Source: Streptomyces sp. NBC_00457 (GTDB lineage Bacteria > Actinomycetota > Actinomycetes > Streptomycetales > Streptomycetaceae). Taken from it: DNA of 64,000 nucleotides. The DNA lies in the NCBI RefSeq assembly GCF_036014015.1, contig NZ_CP107905.1, positions 10,354,001 to 10,418,000 on the forward strand, given 5' to 3'. The first letter of the stretch is position 1. The number at the start of each line of letters is the position of its first letter. The position numbers and the translations under genes were made by a program. Shown here piece after piece: positions 8,129-17,057 of this stretch. A model generated the notes under the pieces. That model was not told where the DNA came from. It was given only the letters and a program-made list of their open reading frames with translations, and ran no database searches.

Positions 8129-10455
8129 ATGAGCAGCCCAGTAACCACGCCGCCGGACACCCAGGACGACTTCGGCGTTCTGCACGAGGTGGAGAGCAGG
8201 GTGCTCTGGCTGTCGTCGGCGATCACCCACCACGCGAACCGCGTCCGCGCGAACCCCTCGGGACTCAAGGTGGGCGGGCACCAGGCGTCGTCGGCGTCGA
8301 TGGTGTCGATCATGACGGCGCTCTGGTTCCGGCATCTGCGGCCGCAGGACCGGGTGTCGGTGAAACCGCACGCGTCGCCCGTGCTGCACGCGATCAACTA
8401 CCTGCTGGGCGAGCTGGACCCGTCCTATCTGCCGAGGCTGCGCGAGTTCGACGGCCTGCAGAGCTATCCGAGCCGGTCCAAGGATCCGGACCCGGTCGAC
8501 TACTCGACCGGGTCCGTCGGCATAGGCGCGACCGCGCCGGTCTGGGGGGCGCTCTCGCGGCGCTATGTCAACGCCACGGTCGGCGACGTGGGTACCGGGC
8601 GGCAGTTCTCGTTGGTGGGGGACGCCGAGCTGGACGAGGGCGCGGTGTGGGAGGCGGTGCTCGATCCCGCTGTCGGCGAGCTGGGGGAGGTGGTCTGGGT
8701 CGTCGACCTGAACCGGCAGTCGCTGGACCGGGTCGTGCCCGACATCGCCGCCGAGAAACTGCAGGGCATGTTCACTGCGGCCGGCTGGCAGGTGATCACA
8801 CTCAAGTACGGGCGGCGGCTCGAGGAGTTGTTCGCCCGGCCGGGCGGCGAGGAACTGCGGCGGCGGATCGACGCGATGACCAACCCGGAATACCAGCGAC
8901 TCCTGCGGTGCGATGCCGGGCAACTGCGCCGGCGGCTGCCCGAAGGCCCCGGCGCCGAACGGATCCGCGCACTGGTCGGCCAGGTCGAGGACTCAGCGTT
9001 GGTGGACGCGGTGGCCAACCTTGGCGGCCACGACCTGGCCGCGCTGGACGCGGCCTTCTCGGCGATCGACGACAGCCGCCCCACGGCGATCCTCGCCTAC
9101 ACCATCAAGGGCTACGGGCTGGCTAGCCAGGGACATCCGCAGAACCACTCGGCTCTGCTGACCGAGGAGCAGATGCGAGAGCTCACCGAGCGGCTCGGCA
9201 CCGACCCGGCGGATCCTTGGCGTGCCTTCGACGAGGACAGCGCGGCCCATGAGCTGTGCCGGCGGACCGCCGGGCGGCTGCGCAGAAGCGAGCCGGCGCA
9301 CCACGCGCCGCCGGCCGTGCCCGTCGACATCGGGCGGACACCGTCCGGGATCGCGACCACCCAGGCAGCGCTCGGCCGGCTTCTGCTGGACCTGACCAGA
9401 GCGGCCCCGGAGGCGGCCGCACGGGTCGTCACGGTCAGCCCCGATGTCAGCTCCAGCACGAACCTCGGCGGGTGGGTGAACAAGGTCGGCGTGTGGTCGT
9501 CCACCGAACGGCGCGACTGGTTCTCCGACGACGCCGAGACCATCCTGCACTGGCGGGAAAAGCCGTCCGGGCAGCACATCGAACTGGGCATCGCCGAGAC
9601 GAACCTCGTCGGCCTGATCGGCGAACTGGGTGCCTGCTGGAGCAAGTGGGGGCAGCCGCTCCTGCCGATCGGCGTGCTGTACGACCCCTTCGTCGAACGC
9701 GCCCTGGAACCCTGGTCGTTCGGCATCTACGCCGGCGGGCAGTCCCTTCTGGTCGGTACACCCTCCGGGGTCTCGCTGGCTCCGGAAGGCGGTGCGCACC
9801 AGTCGATCAAGACCCCGTCCATCGGCCTGGAGCAGCCCGGCTGCGTCACCTACGAACCGGCGTTCGCCCTCGACGCCGAATGGACGCTGCTCGCCGGCCT
9901 GGCCCGGCTCGGCTCGGCAGACCGGACGGCAGCTCCGCGTACGTACGGCTGTCGACGCGGCCGATCGACCAGACGCTGGCCGCGGTGCCCGATGACCCGG
10001 CCGCCCGGGAGCGGCGCCGGCGCCAGGTCGTCGCAGGGGCGTATCCCCTGCTGCGCGCCGACGGAGCCAAGGTCACCATCGCCGCGATGGGCGCGGTGCT
10101 GCCGGAGGCGCTGGCGGCCGCTGATCGTCTGGCACAGGTCGGGGTCCCGGCGGAGGTGGTGTGTGTCACCAGTCCCGATCTCCTGTACCGGGCGGTGCGT
10201 GCCAGGCAGGGCCACGAGCAGGCCGAGTCCTGGGTGCTGGACCAGGTCTTCCCGGCCGAGCGCGCCACACCTCTGGTCACGGTCCTCGACGGCCATCCGC
10301 ACACCCTGGCCTTCCTGGCCACCGTCAACCGTGTGCCTGTCTCCTCCCTCGGCGTGACGCGGTTCGGGCAGTCCGGATCGCTGGAGGACGTCTACCGCGA
10401 GCACGGGATCGACGCGGACAGCATCGTCCGTGCCGCCCTCGACCTGACCGACTGA
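8129..10455 (+). pseudogene. Pyruvate-dehydrogenase-E1-like / transketolase-type ThDP enzyme, frameshifted
   Basis: An AceE-like thiamine-diphosphate enzyme of about 775 residues if restored. The ThDP/Mg region GDAELDEGAVWEAVL...DLNRQSLD lies near 164-202, and the transketolase middle domain has HIELGIAETNLVGLIGELG. The frame from the ATG at 8129 (AGGAG at 8114-8118) fits until about 9915 (GLARLG). The remaining ~175 residues (GRPDGSSAYVRLSTRPIDQT to the stop at 10455) are in another frame. One missing base, or two extra, in the repetitive CTCGGCTCGGCAG would explain it. The C-terminal transketolase domain would be lost. This is either a real mutation or a sequence error. Relatives act as E1 of 2-oxoacid dehydrogenase complexes; no E2 or E3 gene is nearby. 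Confidence 0.8.
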
Positions 10456-10475
10456 TTCACAAGTTCCTTACCAAC

Positions 10476-10513
10476 TGTCAAACAATTGACACTAGTCAGT
10501 GACTTGATAATCT
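10476..10513 (+). promoter_or_regulatory. Strong promoter with perfect dyad upstream of aldehyde dehydrogenase
   Basis: TTGACA (10486-10491) and TAATCT (10508-10513), spacer 16 bp. The perfect inverted repeat TGTCAA-ACAA-TTGACA (10476-10491) covers the -35. Its core TCAAACAATTGA matches the MarR-region dyad TCAAACGCTTGA at 10 of 12 positions. The mRNA would have a leader of roughly 155 nt. Confidence 0.65.
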
Positions 10514-10678
10514 AGTACTTGCCAAGGTCTTCGAGCCATCGCCGAAGCCATTCATCTCGGCGCGCGCCCGCTGTCACACGGCGGCCCTTCATCGCGCCGA
10601 ACACGGCGTCCGCCACCTGCCCACCACCCTCGGGGTGCCGCTCGGGCGCAGGCGGTCGCAAGAAAGTGGGAGAGACCC

Positions 10679-12214
10679 ATGACCAACAACACTCCAACGA
10701 TCACGCGTGACGGAGTCATCGGACAGGACGGGAGCGAGGTGGTCACCGTCGACCAGGCCACCGGGGCGGAGTTCGCCCGGTACCCCGCGGCCGGCAAGAA
10801 GGAGGCGGCCGCGGCCGTCGCCGCCGCCCGCTCGGTCTCCGGGCCCTGGTGGGACCTCGGATTCGAGGGCCGTGCCCGGCAACTGCGCGCGTGGCAGCGG
10901 GAGATGGCCATCAGCGGCGAGGAGGGAGTCGCTCTCATCCACGCCGAGAACGGCAAGCCGCTCGACGAAGCCCGCGTGGAGGTGCTCGGGATTCTGGAGC
11001 ACGTGCAGTACGCCGTCGAGAACGCCGAGCGCGTGCTGGGACGCCGGGAGGTCCCCGGCAGCCGCACCGTGCCCAACCAGCGTGCGTGGGTCGAATACCA
11101 GCCCTACGGCGTCGTCGGTGTCATCGGCCCGTGGAACTTCCCCCTGCTCACGCCGGGGGCCATCCTGGTCGAGGCGATCGCGGCCGGAAACGCCGCCATC
11201 CTCAAGCCCAGCCAGATCACGCCCGGCATCGGGGAGTGGCTCGTCCGGACCTGGCAGCGCGCGGTCCCCGACTTCCCCGACGTCCTCCAGTGCCTCAACG
11301 GGTTCGGGGCCACGGGCCAGGCACTCATCGAGTCCGGCCTGAACAAGCTCGCGTTCACCGGCAGCGTCAACACCGGCAAGACGGTGGCCGCCCAGTGCGC
11401 GCAGACCCTGACCCCCGTTCTGCTGGAACTCGGCGGAAAGGACGGCGTCATCGTGGCCGAGGACGCCGACCTGGACGAAGCCGCCAAGCACGTCGTCTGG
11501 GGCGCCATACAGAACACCGGACACGGCTGCATCAGTCTCGAAGTGGCCTACGTCGTCGAGTCGGTTCACGACGAGTTCGTCGAGAAGATAAGCCACCTCG
11601 CCAAGCAGGTACGCGTCGGCAGCGGCGAGGACGCGGAGATCGGCCCTGTTCCCCTGCCCACCCAGATCCCGATCATCCGGGAGCACATCCAGGATGCTCT
11701 CGACCGCGGTGCGACAGCCACTGTCGGTGGCATCGAGGCAGTGGGGGAGCGCTATGTCTCTCCCACCATCCTCGTCGGCGTGAGCCCCGACGCCCTGGCG
11801 GCGGCGGAGGAGACGTTCGGACCGACACTCGCCATTGTCAAGGTCACCGACACCGAGGAGGCCGTCGCGCACATCAACGGCGGCCGCTACGGACTGGGCA
11901 GCGCCGTCTTCAGCCGCGACCGCGGCGAGGACATCGCCCGCCGGCTCCGCGTCGGCATGACCAGCATCAACGACGCCCTGGTCTTCTCCATCAACCCCGC
12001 CGTGCCCTTCGGCGGCCGCGGCGACAGCGGTTACGGGCGCAAGCAGGGCGAGGAGGGACTCCGGGAGTTCGCCTACCCGCACTCCTTCACCGCCAAGACC
12101 GGCCCCGCCCAGTTCTCGGCCACCACCTTCGGCAGGCCCGCGGGCGCGATGGCGGGAGCCCTCGCCGGCGTGCGCGACAGGATCCTGGCCGAGAGCGGCG
12201 AGAAGACCGACTGA
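10679..12214 (+). CDS. NAD(P)-dependent aldehyde dehydrogenase
   Basis: A 511-residue ALDH-superfamily enzyme oxidising an aldehyde to the acid. Fold motifs: GVVGVIGPWNFPLLTP (about 142-157), cofactor FTGSVNTGK (about 223-231), catalytic Glu in LELGGKDG (about 245), and nucleophile Cys in NTGHGCIS (about 281). The Cys context is unusual (GHGC for GQxC), but the residue is present. The ATG follows GGGAGAG by 6 nt. It is the first gene of a rightward run with the Tat amidohydrolase, oxidoreductase and second ALDH, under the promoter with the MarR-like dyad. The substrate is probably an aromatic or semialdehyde intermediate, by context only. Confidence 0.92.
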   Translation: MTNNTPTITRDGVIGQDGSEVVTVDQATGAEFARYPAAGKKEAAAAVAAARSVSGPWWDLGFEGRARQLRAWQREMAISGEEGVALIHAENGKPLDEARVEVLGILEHVQYAVENAERVLGRREVPGSRTVPNQRAWVEYQPYGVVGVIGPWNFPLLTPGAILVEAIAAGNAAILKPSQITPGIGEWLVRTWQRAVPDFPDVLQCLNGFGATGQALIESGLNKLAFTGSVNTGKTVAAQCAQTLTPVLLELGGKDGVIVAEDADLDEAAKHVVWGAIQNTGHGCISLEVAYVVESVHDEFVEKISHLAKQVRVGSGEDAEIGPVPLPTQIPIIREHIQDALDRGATATVGGIEAVGERYVSPTILVGVSPDALAAAEETFGPTLAIVKVTDTEEAVAHINGGRYGLGSAVFSRDRGEDIARRLRVGMTSINDALVFSINPAVPFGGRGDSGYGRKQGEEGLREFAYPHSFTAKTGPAQFSATTFGRPAGAMAGALAGVRDRILAESGEKTD

Positions 12215-12330
12215 CGGACTGACCCGGGCCGTCGGACCACTCCGGGGGGAAACGACGCGCACCTTCGCGGAGCGCGACAGCGATCGGCACGTCCAGACAA
12301 TCACCGCGCCACCAATGAGGGAGAGCGGAC

Positions 12331-13521
12331 ATGTCCAACGAACGTCCCGTCCAAGCCGTGACTCCGCCCGCCGAGCCCCCGACCGCGGCCACCCGGCGAA
12401 GATTCATCGCCGCGACCGCCGCTGCCGGAGGAGCCGCCGTGGTCGGCGGGCTGGCCGCGGGACAACCCGCGCTCGCCGCCGACGCGGTGCCGGGCAGCCG
12501 TGCCGCCACGGCGGCCGGCGGCTCGAAGGACGACCGGAACGCCAAGAAGGAGAAGAAGATGCGCATCGTGGCCGTGGAAGAGGCGTTCTCCATCCCTGGA
12601 GCCATCCGGCAGGAGGCGGCGATCCGTCAGCGCATGGACGTGCCGGAGGCGATCAAGCACGAGTGGTTCCGGCGCCTGGACGACCTGACCGAGCTGCGGC
12701 TGGCGGACATGGACGCCAACGGCGTCGATGTCCAGGTCCTCTCGTACTCCACGCCGGGCCTGGAAGTGATCGAGGACCCGGCGGAGGCGGTGGCCGTCGC
12801 ACGACGGGTCAACGACCATCTGGCCAAAATGGTCGCCGCGCATCCGAAACGGTTCGCGGGCTTCGCGGTCCTGCCGCTGCAGGACCCCAAGGCCGCGGTC
12901 GTGGAGCTGCGCCGGGCGGTGCAGGAACTCGGGCTCAAGGGCGTGCTGTACAACGACCACGTACGGGGGCACTACCTGGACGAGCCGCGGTTCAGGCCGG
13001 TATGGGCCGGGCTGGAGCGTCTCGGTGTGACGCTGTATCTGCATCCGGCCGTCATCCCGGTCGACAACTGGCGTGTCTTCGAGGGGTACTCCGTGCTGGT
13101 CGGGCCGACCTGGGGCTGGACCGCGACGGTGGGTGCCCACGCGCTCCGGCTGATCTACGGCGGCGTGTTCGACGAGTTCCCGCGCGCCTCGGTGACGTTG
13201 GGGCACATGGGCGAGCTGCTGCCGTTCCAGATGGCCCGGCTCGACAGCCGCTACCCCCACGTGCCCGTCGAGGAGAGGGTGAAGCACCTGCCCTCGTACT
13301 ACCTGCGGAAGAACGTGTACGTCACCACCAGCGGAGTCATGTCGCATGCCGCACTGCTGGGAGCCGTCCATGCCGTCGGTGTCGACCGGGTGCTGTTCGC
13401 CATCGACTACCCCTTCGAGTCCAGCGCCGAGGCAGTGAAGTTCCTGCGTTCCGCACCGTACGCGCCGGCCGACCTCGCGCGCATCGCGCACGGCAACGCC
13501 GACCGCCTGCTGGGGCTGTGA
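12331..13521 (+). CDS. Amidohydrolase-2 family protein with Tat signal (decarboxylase-like)
   Basis: A 396-residue protein. The N-terminus has twin arginines TRRRFIAATAAAGG (about 21-34), a hydrophobic stretch and an ALAADA cleavage region near 50. The rest is a metal-dependent amidohydrolase_2 TIM barrel related to gamma-resorcylate and 2,3-dihydroxybenzoate decarboxylases: IVAVEEAF at the first strand, LYLHP, and FAIDYPFE near the end. Where many relatives have E-x-H this has E-E-A, so one candidate metal ligand is Ala; some family members bind metal without it. A second strong start (ATG 12559) would give a 320-residue cytoplasmic form. It lies between an ALDH and a quinone-type oxidoreductase, so a role in aromatic-acid turnover is likely. 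Confidence 0.86.
   Translation: MSNERPVQAVTPPAEPPTAATRRRFIAATAAAGGAAVVGGLAAGQPALAADAVPGSRAATAAGGSKDDRNAKKEKKMRIVAVEEAFSIPGAIRQEAAIRQRMDVPEAIKHEWFRRLDDLTELRLADMDANGVDVQVLSYSTPGLEVIEDPAEAVAVARRVNDHLAKMVAAHPKRFAGFAVLPLQDPKAAVVELRRAVQELGLKGVLYNDHVRGHYLDEPRFRPVWAGLERLGVTLYLHPAVIPVDNWRVFEGYSVLVGPTWGWTATVGAHALRLIYGGVFDEFPRASVTLGHMGELLPFQMARLDSRYPHVPVEERVKHLPSYYLRKNVYVTTSGVMSHAALLGAVHAVGVDRVLFAIDYPFESSAEAVKFLRSAPYAPADLARIAHGNADRLLGL
12547..12561 (+). promoter_or_regulatory. Internal ribosome site and alternative start of the Tat amidohydrolase
   Basis: AAGGAG at 12547-12552 lies exactly 6 nt before ATG 12559-12561 (codon 77), where the family's conserved domain begins (MRIVAVEEAF). This is a better Shine-Dalgarno context than that of the annotated start at 12331. 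It would yield an enzyme without the signal peptide. Confidence 0.55.
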
Positions 13522-13583
13522 ACGGCCGACAGTCCGCGTAGTCCCCACTCCCTTTTCCCGGCAGTGCGATGAGAGGAGCCACG

Positions 13584-14504
13584 ATGCCGAAAGCAGTGCG
13601 ATTCGCGGAGTACGGGGGCATAGACGTACTCAACGTGGTCGACGCGCCACGCCCCACGCCCGGTGAACGGCAGGTGCTCGTCAAGGTGGTGGCCGCCGGG
13701 ATCAATCCGGGCGAGGCCGTGATCCGGCAGGGGTTCTTCCACGACAGGTTTCCGGCGACGTTCCCGTCGGGCCAGGGCAGCGACCTCGCCGGGATCGTCG
13801 ACGAACTCGGCGCGGGAGTCACCGGATTCGCCGTCGGTGACGAGGTGATCGGCTTCACCGACAACCGGGCCAGCCACGCCGAGTACGTGATCGTGGAGGA
13901 GGACCACCTCACCCCCCGACCGGTCGGCGTCCCGTGGGAGCAGGCCGGCGCGCTCTTCGTCGCCGGCAGCACGGCGTACGCGGCGGTGCACGCCGTCGAG
14001 GTCGGGCGTGGCGAGACCGTCGTCGTCTCCGGGGCCGCCGGTGGGGTGGGCTCTCTCGTCGTGCAACTCGCTCGGCTGGCCGGGGCCACCGTCATCGGTC
14101 TGGCGAGCGAGCCCCACCACGCATGGCTCGCCCGGCACGGAGCGATCCCGGTGACCTACGGAGAAGGCGTCGGCGAGCGCGTCCGCGCCGCGGCCGACGG
14201 CACGATCGACGCCTTCATCGACACCTTCGGCGCCCCCTACATCGAACTGGCGCTGGAACTCGGCGTACCCGCTGAACGGATCAACACGATCATCGACTTC
14301 CGGGGCGCGGCGAAGCACGGCACCAAGGCCGAGGGCACCGCGGCGGCGGCAAGCGCCGACGTCCTCGGGGAACTCGCCGCGCTGATTGCCGACGGTGAGC
14401 TGGAGATTCCCATCGCCCGCGTCTACCCGCTCGACGAAGTCCGCGACGCCTACCGGGAACTGGAACGCCGGCACACGAACGGCAAGATCGTTCTCAAGCC
14501 CTGA
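13584..14504 (+). CDS. NADPH-dependent quinone-type oxidoreductase (zinc-less MDR)
   Basis: A 306-residue medium-chain dehydrogenase/reductase of the quinone-oxidoreductase subgroup. GroES-like N-domain (MPKAVRFAEYGGIDVLNVVD; AAGINPGEA; GQGSDLAGIVDELG) and a Rossmann domain with VSGAAGGVGSLVVQLAR (about 148-164). The structural zinc cysteines of alcohol dehydrogenases are absent. The ATG at 13584 has GAGGAG 6-7 nt upstream, better than the ATG at 13569. It is 62 bp downstream of the amidohydrolase on the same strand. It probably reduces an enone or quinone using NADPH. Confidence 0.9.
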   Translation: MPKAVRFAEYGGIDVLNVVDAPRPTPGERQVLVKVVAAGINPGEAVIRQGFFHDRFPATFPSGQGSDLAGIVDELGAGVTGFAVGDEVIGFTDNRASHAEYVIVEEDHLTPRPVGVPWEQAGALFVAGSTAYAAVHAVEVGRGETVVVSGAAGGVGSLVVQLARLAGATVIGLASEPHHAWLARHGAIPVTYGEGVGERVRAAADGTIDAFIDTFGAPYIELALELGVPAERINTIIDFRGAAKHGTKAEGTAAAASADVLGELAALIADGELEIPIARVYPLDEVRDAYRELERRHTNGKIVLKP

Positions 14505-14583
14505 GGGGCCGTCATACACCGGCGGCCGCCGCATGGATGGGCGAGTCGTCACACCGAAGCAAACCCCTGAGCGGAGCACGACC

Positions 14584-16080
14584 ATGGCAATGTCGTCACA
14601 ACCCGAAGGTGCGATCCGCACCCGGTGGTCGTCCGAGGACGCCGCCGATCAGTTCACCGTCGACAACCCCGCCACCGGTGCGACCCTGGCCGTCGTGCAG
14701 GGCGCCGGCGACAAGGAAGTCGACCAGGCCGTTCAGGTGGCCTACGACGCGCACTTCTCCTGGAAGGCCCGCACCGCCCGCGAACGCGGCAGCTGGCTGC
14801 GGAAGATCGCCCAGGCGGTGCGCGAGCACGCCGACGAGATCGCCGCCCTGGAGTGCAGTGACAACGGCAAGCCCTTGACCCAGGCGCGCCATATGGACGT
14901 GAACGCGGCGATCGGGATCTTCGAGTTCTTCGCGAGCCTGTGCGACTCCATGCCCGGCCAGGTCAACGACGGCGGAAGCCTGCTGGACATCACGGTGCTC
15001 GAGCCCTACGGCGTCATCGGCGCGATCGTGCCGTTCAACTGGCCGCCGATTCACACCGCCAGCAAGCTGGCCCCGGCACTGGCCGTCGGAAACGCGGTGG
15101 TGATCAAACCGCCGGAGCAGGCCCCGCTGTCGGCCCTGCGCATGGTGGAGATCATCCAGTCCGTCCTGCCCGACGACGTGGTCCACATTATTCCCGGCAC
15201 CGGCTCGATCGGATCGCAGCTCGCAGGCCACCCGCTCGTCGGCAAAATCTCGTTCACCGGGTCGCCCACCACCGGCGTCTCGGTCATCAAGACCGCGGCC
15301 GACAACCTGACGCCGACCCTGATGGAGCTCGGCGGCAAGGATCCGTTCATCATCTTCGAGGACGCGGACCTCGACCAGGCGCTGCCCTGGGCGATCGAGG
15401 GCGGCCTCTTCAACCAGGGCGAGGCCTGCACCTCGGCGTCCCGCGTCCTGGTGCACGCCGACATCTACGACGAGGTCGCGCGCCGCTACGGCGACGCGGT
15501 GAAGCGGCTGCGCGTCGGCAACGGCGCCGACCTCGGCACACACGTCGGACCGATGGTGTCCGCGGCCCAGCGCAAGCAGGTGCTGGACTACATCGACATC
15601 GGCGTCCAGGAGGGTGCCACGATCGCGGCGCAGGCGCCGCTCCCCGACGACCCGGAGCTGGCAGGCGGCTTCTACGTCGCGCCGACGCTGTTCACCGGCG
15701 TTCGCCCGGACATGCGCATCGCGCAGGAGGAGATCTTCGGCCCGGTCATCTCGATGATCCCGTTCCGCGACGAGGACGAGGCCGTCAAGATCGCCAACGG
15801 CACCGACTTCGGCCTGGTCGCCGCGGTGTTCACGCCGGATTCCGAGCGCGCGCTGCGGGTCAGCCGCGCCCTGCGCACCGGGTTCGTCTTCGTGAACAAC
15901 TACAACCGGAATTTCACGGGTGTGCCCTTCGGCGGTGTCGGTGCGAGCGGCTTCGGCCGGGAGACCGCGGCGGAAACCCTGCGTGAGTACGGCTACAGCA
16001 AGAACATCCGCCTGGTCTCCGGACAGGGCGAGATCCCGCGCTGGGCACCGTCCCTAGAGGTGACCGGACACGACAAGTGA
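14584..16080 (+). CDS. NAD-dependent aldehyde dehydrogenase
   Basis: A 498-residue ALDH. Motifs: GVIGAIVPFNWPPIHTASKL (about 141-160), FTGSPTTGVSV (about 224), MELGGKDPFIIFED with catalytic Glu (about 248), FNQGEACTSASRV with nucleophile Cys (about 282), and EEIFGPVISMIPF. The ATG at 14584 follows CGGAGCACGACC; a second ATG two codons on is also possible. It is the last gene of this run and ends in a bidirectional hairpin. It is not a recent duplicate of the ALDH at 10679; the two are clearly diverged. Relatives include salicylaldehyde and benzaldehyde dehydrogenases, but the substrate is not defined. Confidence 0.92.
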   Translation: MAMSSQPEGAIRTRWSSEDAADQFTVDNPATGATLAVVQGAGDKEVDQAVQVAYDAHFSWKARTARERGSWLRKIAQAVREHADEIAALECSDNGKPLTQARHMDVNAAIGIFEFFASLCDSMPGQVNDGGSLLDITVLEPYGVIGAIVPFNWPPIHTASKLAPALAVGNAVVIKPPEQAPLSALRMVEIIQSVLPDDVVHIIPGTGSIGSQLAGHPLVGKISFTGSPTTGVSVIKTAADNLTPTLMELGGKDPFIIFEDADLDQALPWAIEGGLFNQGEACTSASRVLVHADIYDEVARRYGDAVKRLRVGNGADLGTHVGPMVSAAQRKQVLDYIDIGVQEGATIAAQAPLPDDPELAGGFYVAPTLFTGVRPDMRIAQEEIFGPVISMIPFRDEDEAVKIANGTDFGLVAAVFTPDSERALRVSRALRTGFVFVNNYNRNFTGVPFGGVGASGFGRETAAETLREYGYSKNIRLVSGQGEIPRWAPSLEVTGHDK

Positions 16081-16118
16081 ACAACCCGGTCCTTGAGGCG
16101 TAACCGCTTCCAAAGGTA

Positions 16119-16157
16119 CGGCGTGCGGCACCCGTGGTCTGGCGGTGCCGCACGCCG
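16119..16157. terminator. Bidirectional terminator between convergent genes
   Basis: A perfect 14-bp stem CGGCGTGCGGCACC / GGTGCCGCACGCCG with an 11-nt loop sits between the ends of the rightward aldehyde dehydrogenase and the leftward IclR gene. Confidence 0.8.
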
Positions 16158-16164
16158 CCGCGGT

Positions 16165-16938
16165 TCACAGTCCCTGGCCGATGTCCTGCGCGGTTGCGAG
16201 CAGTGGCCGGGACAGTTCCGTGAGCCGTGCGCGGGTGCACCGGACCGACGGAGCCGCCACGGCGACGGCGGCCACGGCGGTGCCCGTGCGGTCGCGTACG
16301 CATGCGCCGACGGCGTGCACGCCGCGCTCGCTCTCCTGGAGATTGAGGGCGTAGCCGTGGCGGCGGACGGTCACCAGTTCGTTCATCAGGCTCTCGAAGT
16401 CCTTGGGAGTCTTGGCCCGGTCCTCGGGGAGTCCGTTGGGGTAGAGGGCCCGGAGCCGGTCGGCGGGGAGTGTCGCGAGCAGGGCCTTGCCACCCGAGGT
16501 CGTGTGCGCGGGCAGGAGGGTGCCGGTGCGGTAGCTGACGCGCAGCGCCTGGGGGCCCTCCACGCCGTCCAGGAAGCGGGTGCCGTTGCCGTCGAGCACC
16601 ATCAGGTGGGTCGTCTCGCGGACGGCGTCCGCCAGCCGTCGCAGGTGGGGGTGGGCGATGGTGATCAAGTCCGGGGGAGGGGCCGCCTGGCTTCCCCTGA
16701 TCGCCTGGAGAGCCGGTCCAGGCCGGTACACCTTGTGGCGGTCCTGCGCCGCGAATCCCTCGAAGACAAGCATCGCGAGGATCCGGTGAGCGGTCGAACG
16801 CGCGACACCGAGCCGGTCCGCGACGTCCATCACCCGCAGCTCGTCGAGCTCGTGCAGCAGCCGGACGACGCGCAGGGCGTTGCCGGCGGCACTCACCGGA
16901 TACGAGGGGCTGGGCGAGCGGTCCACTGAATTCTCCAT
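16165..16938 (-). CDS. IclR family regulator, probable controller of the gentisate/salicylate genes
   Basis: A 257-residue IclR protein. Winged HTH near 15-75 (AAGNALRVVRLLHELDELRV, then MDVADRLGVARSTAHRILAM), then the effector domain with SYRTGTLLPAHTTSGGKALL, ALNLQESERGVHAVGACVRD and a regular length. It diverges from the gentisate dioxygenase gene across 119 bp that contain a GAATCC-N10-GGATTC dyad, the standard arrangement for a pathway-specific IclR regulator. The WA46 sdg cluster also includes a regulator gene (sdgR); I cannot confirm that this is its orthologue. Confidence 0.9.
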   Translation of the reverse strand: MENSVDRSPSPSYPVSAAGNALRVVRLLHELDELRVMDVADRLGVARSTAHRILAMLVFEGFAAQDRHKVYRPGPALQAIRGSQAAPPPDLITIAHPHLRRLADAVRETTHLMVLDGNGTRFLDGVEGPQALRVSYRTGTLLPAHTTSGGKALLATLPADRLRALYPNGLPEDRAKTPKDFESLMNELVTVRRHGYALNLQESERGVHAVGACVRDRTGTAVAAVAVAAPSVRCTRARLTELSRPLLATAQDIGQGL

Positions 16939-16942
16939 AGCA

Positions 16943-16964
16943 GAATCCTAGACGCAAAGGATTC
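16943..16964. promoter_or_regulatory. Candidate IclR operator
   Basis: The inverted repeat GAATCC-N10-GGATTC lies 5 bp upstream of the IclR start codon and about 95 bp upstream of the gentisate dioxygenase start, inside the divergent promoter region. Confidence 0.5.
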
Positions 16965-17057
16965 CGGTAGGGGGAAACATCGGCGTAGCGTCTTGAATCA
17001 GCGCCAAGAGATGGGCGCTTCTTCCTGGGTCGCCGTACACACGACGTGGAGGTTTCC

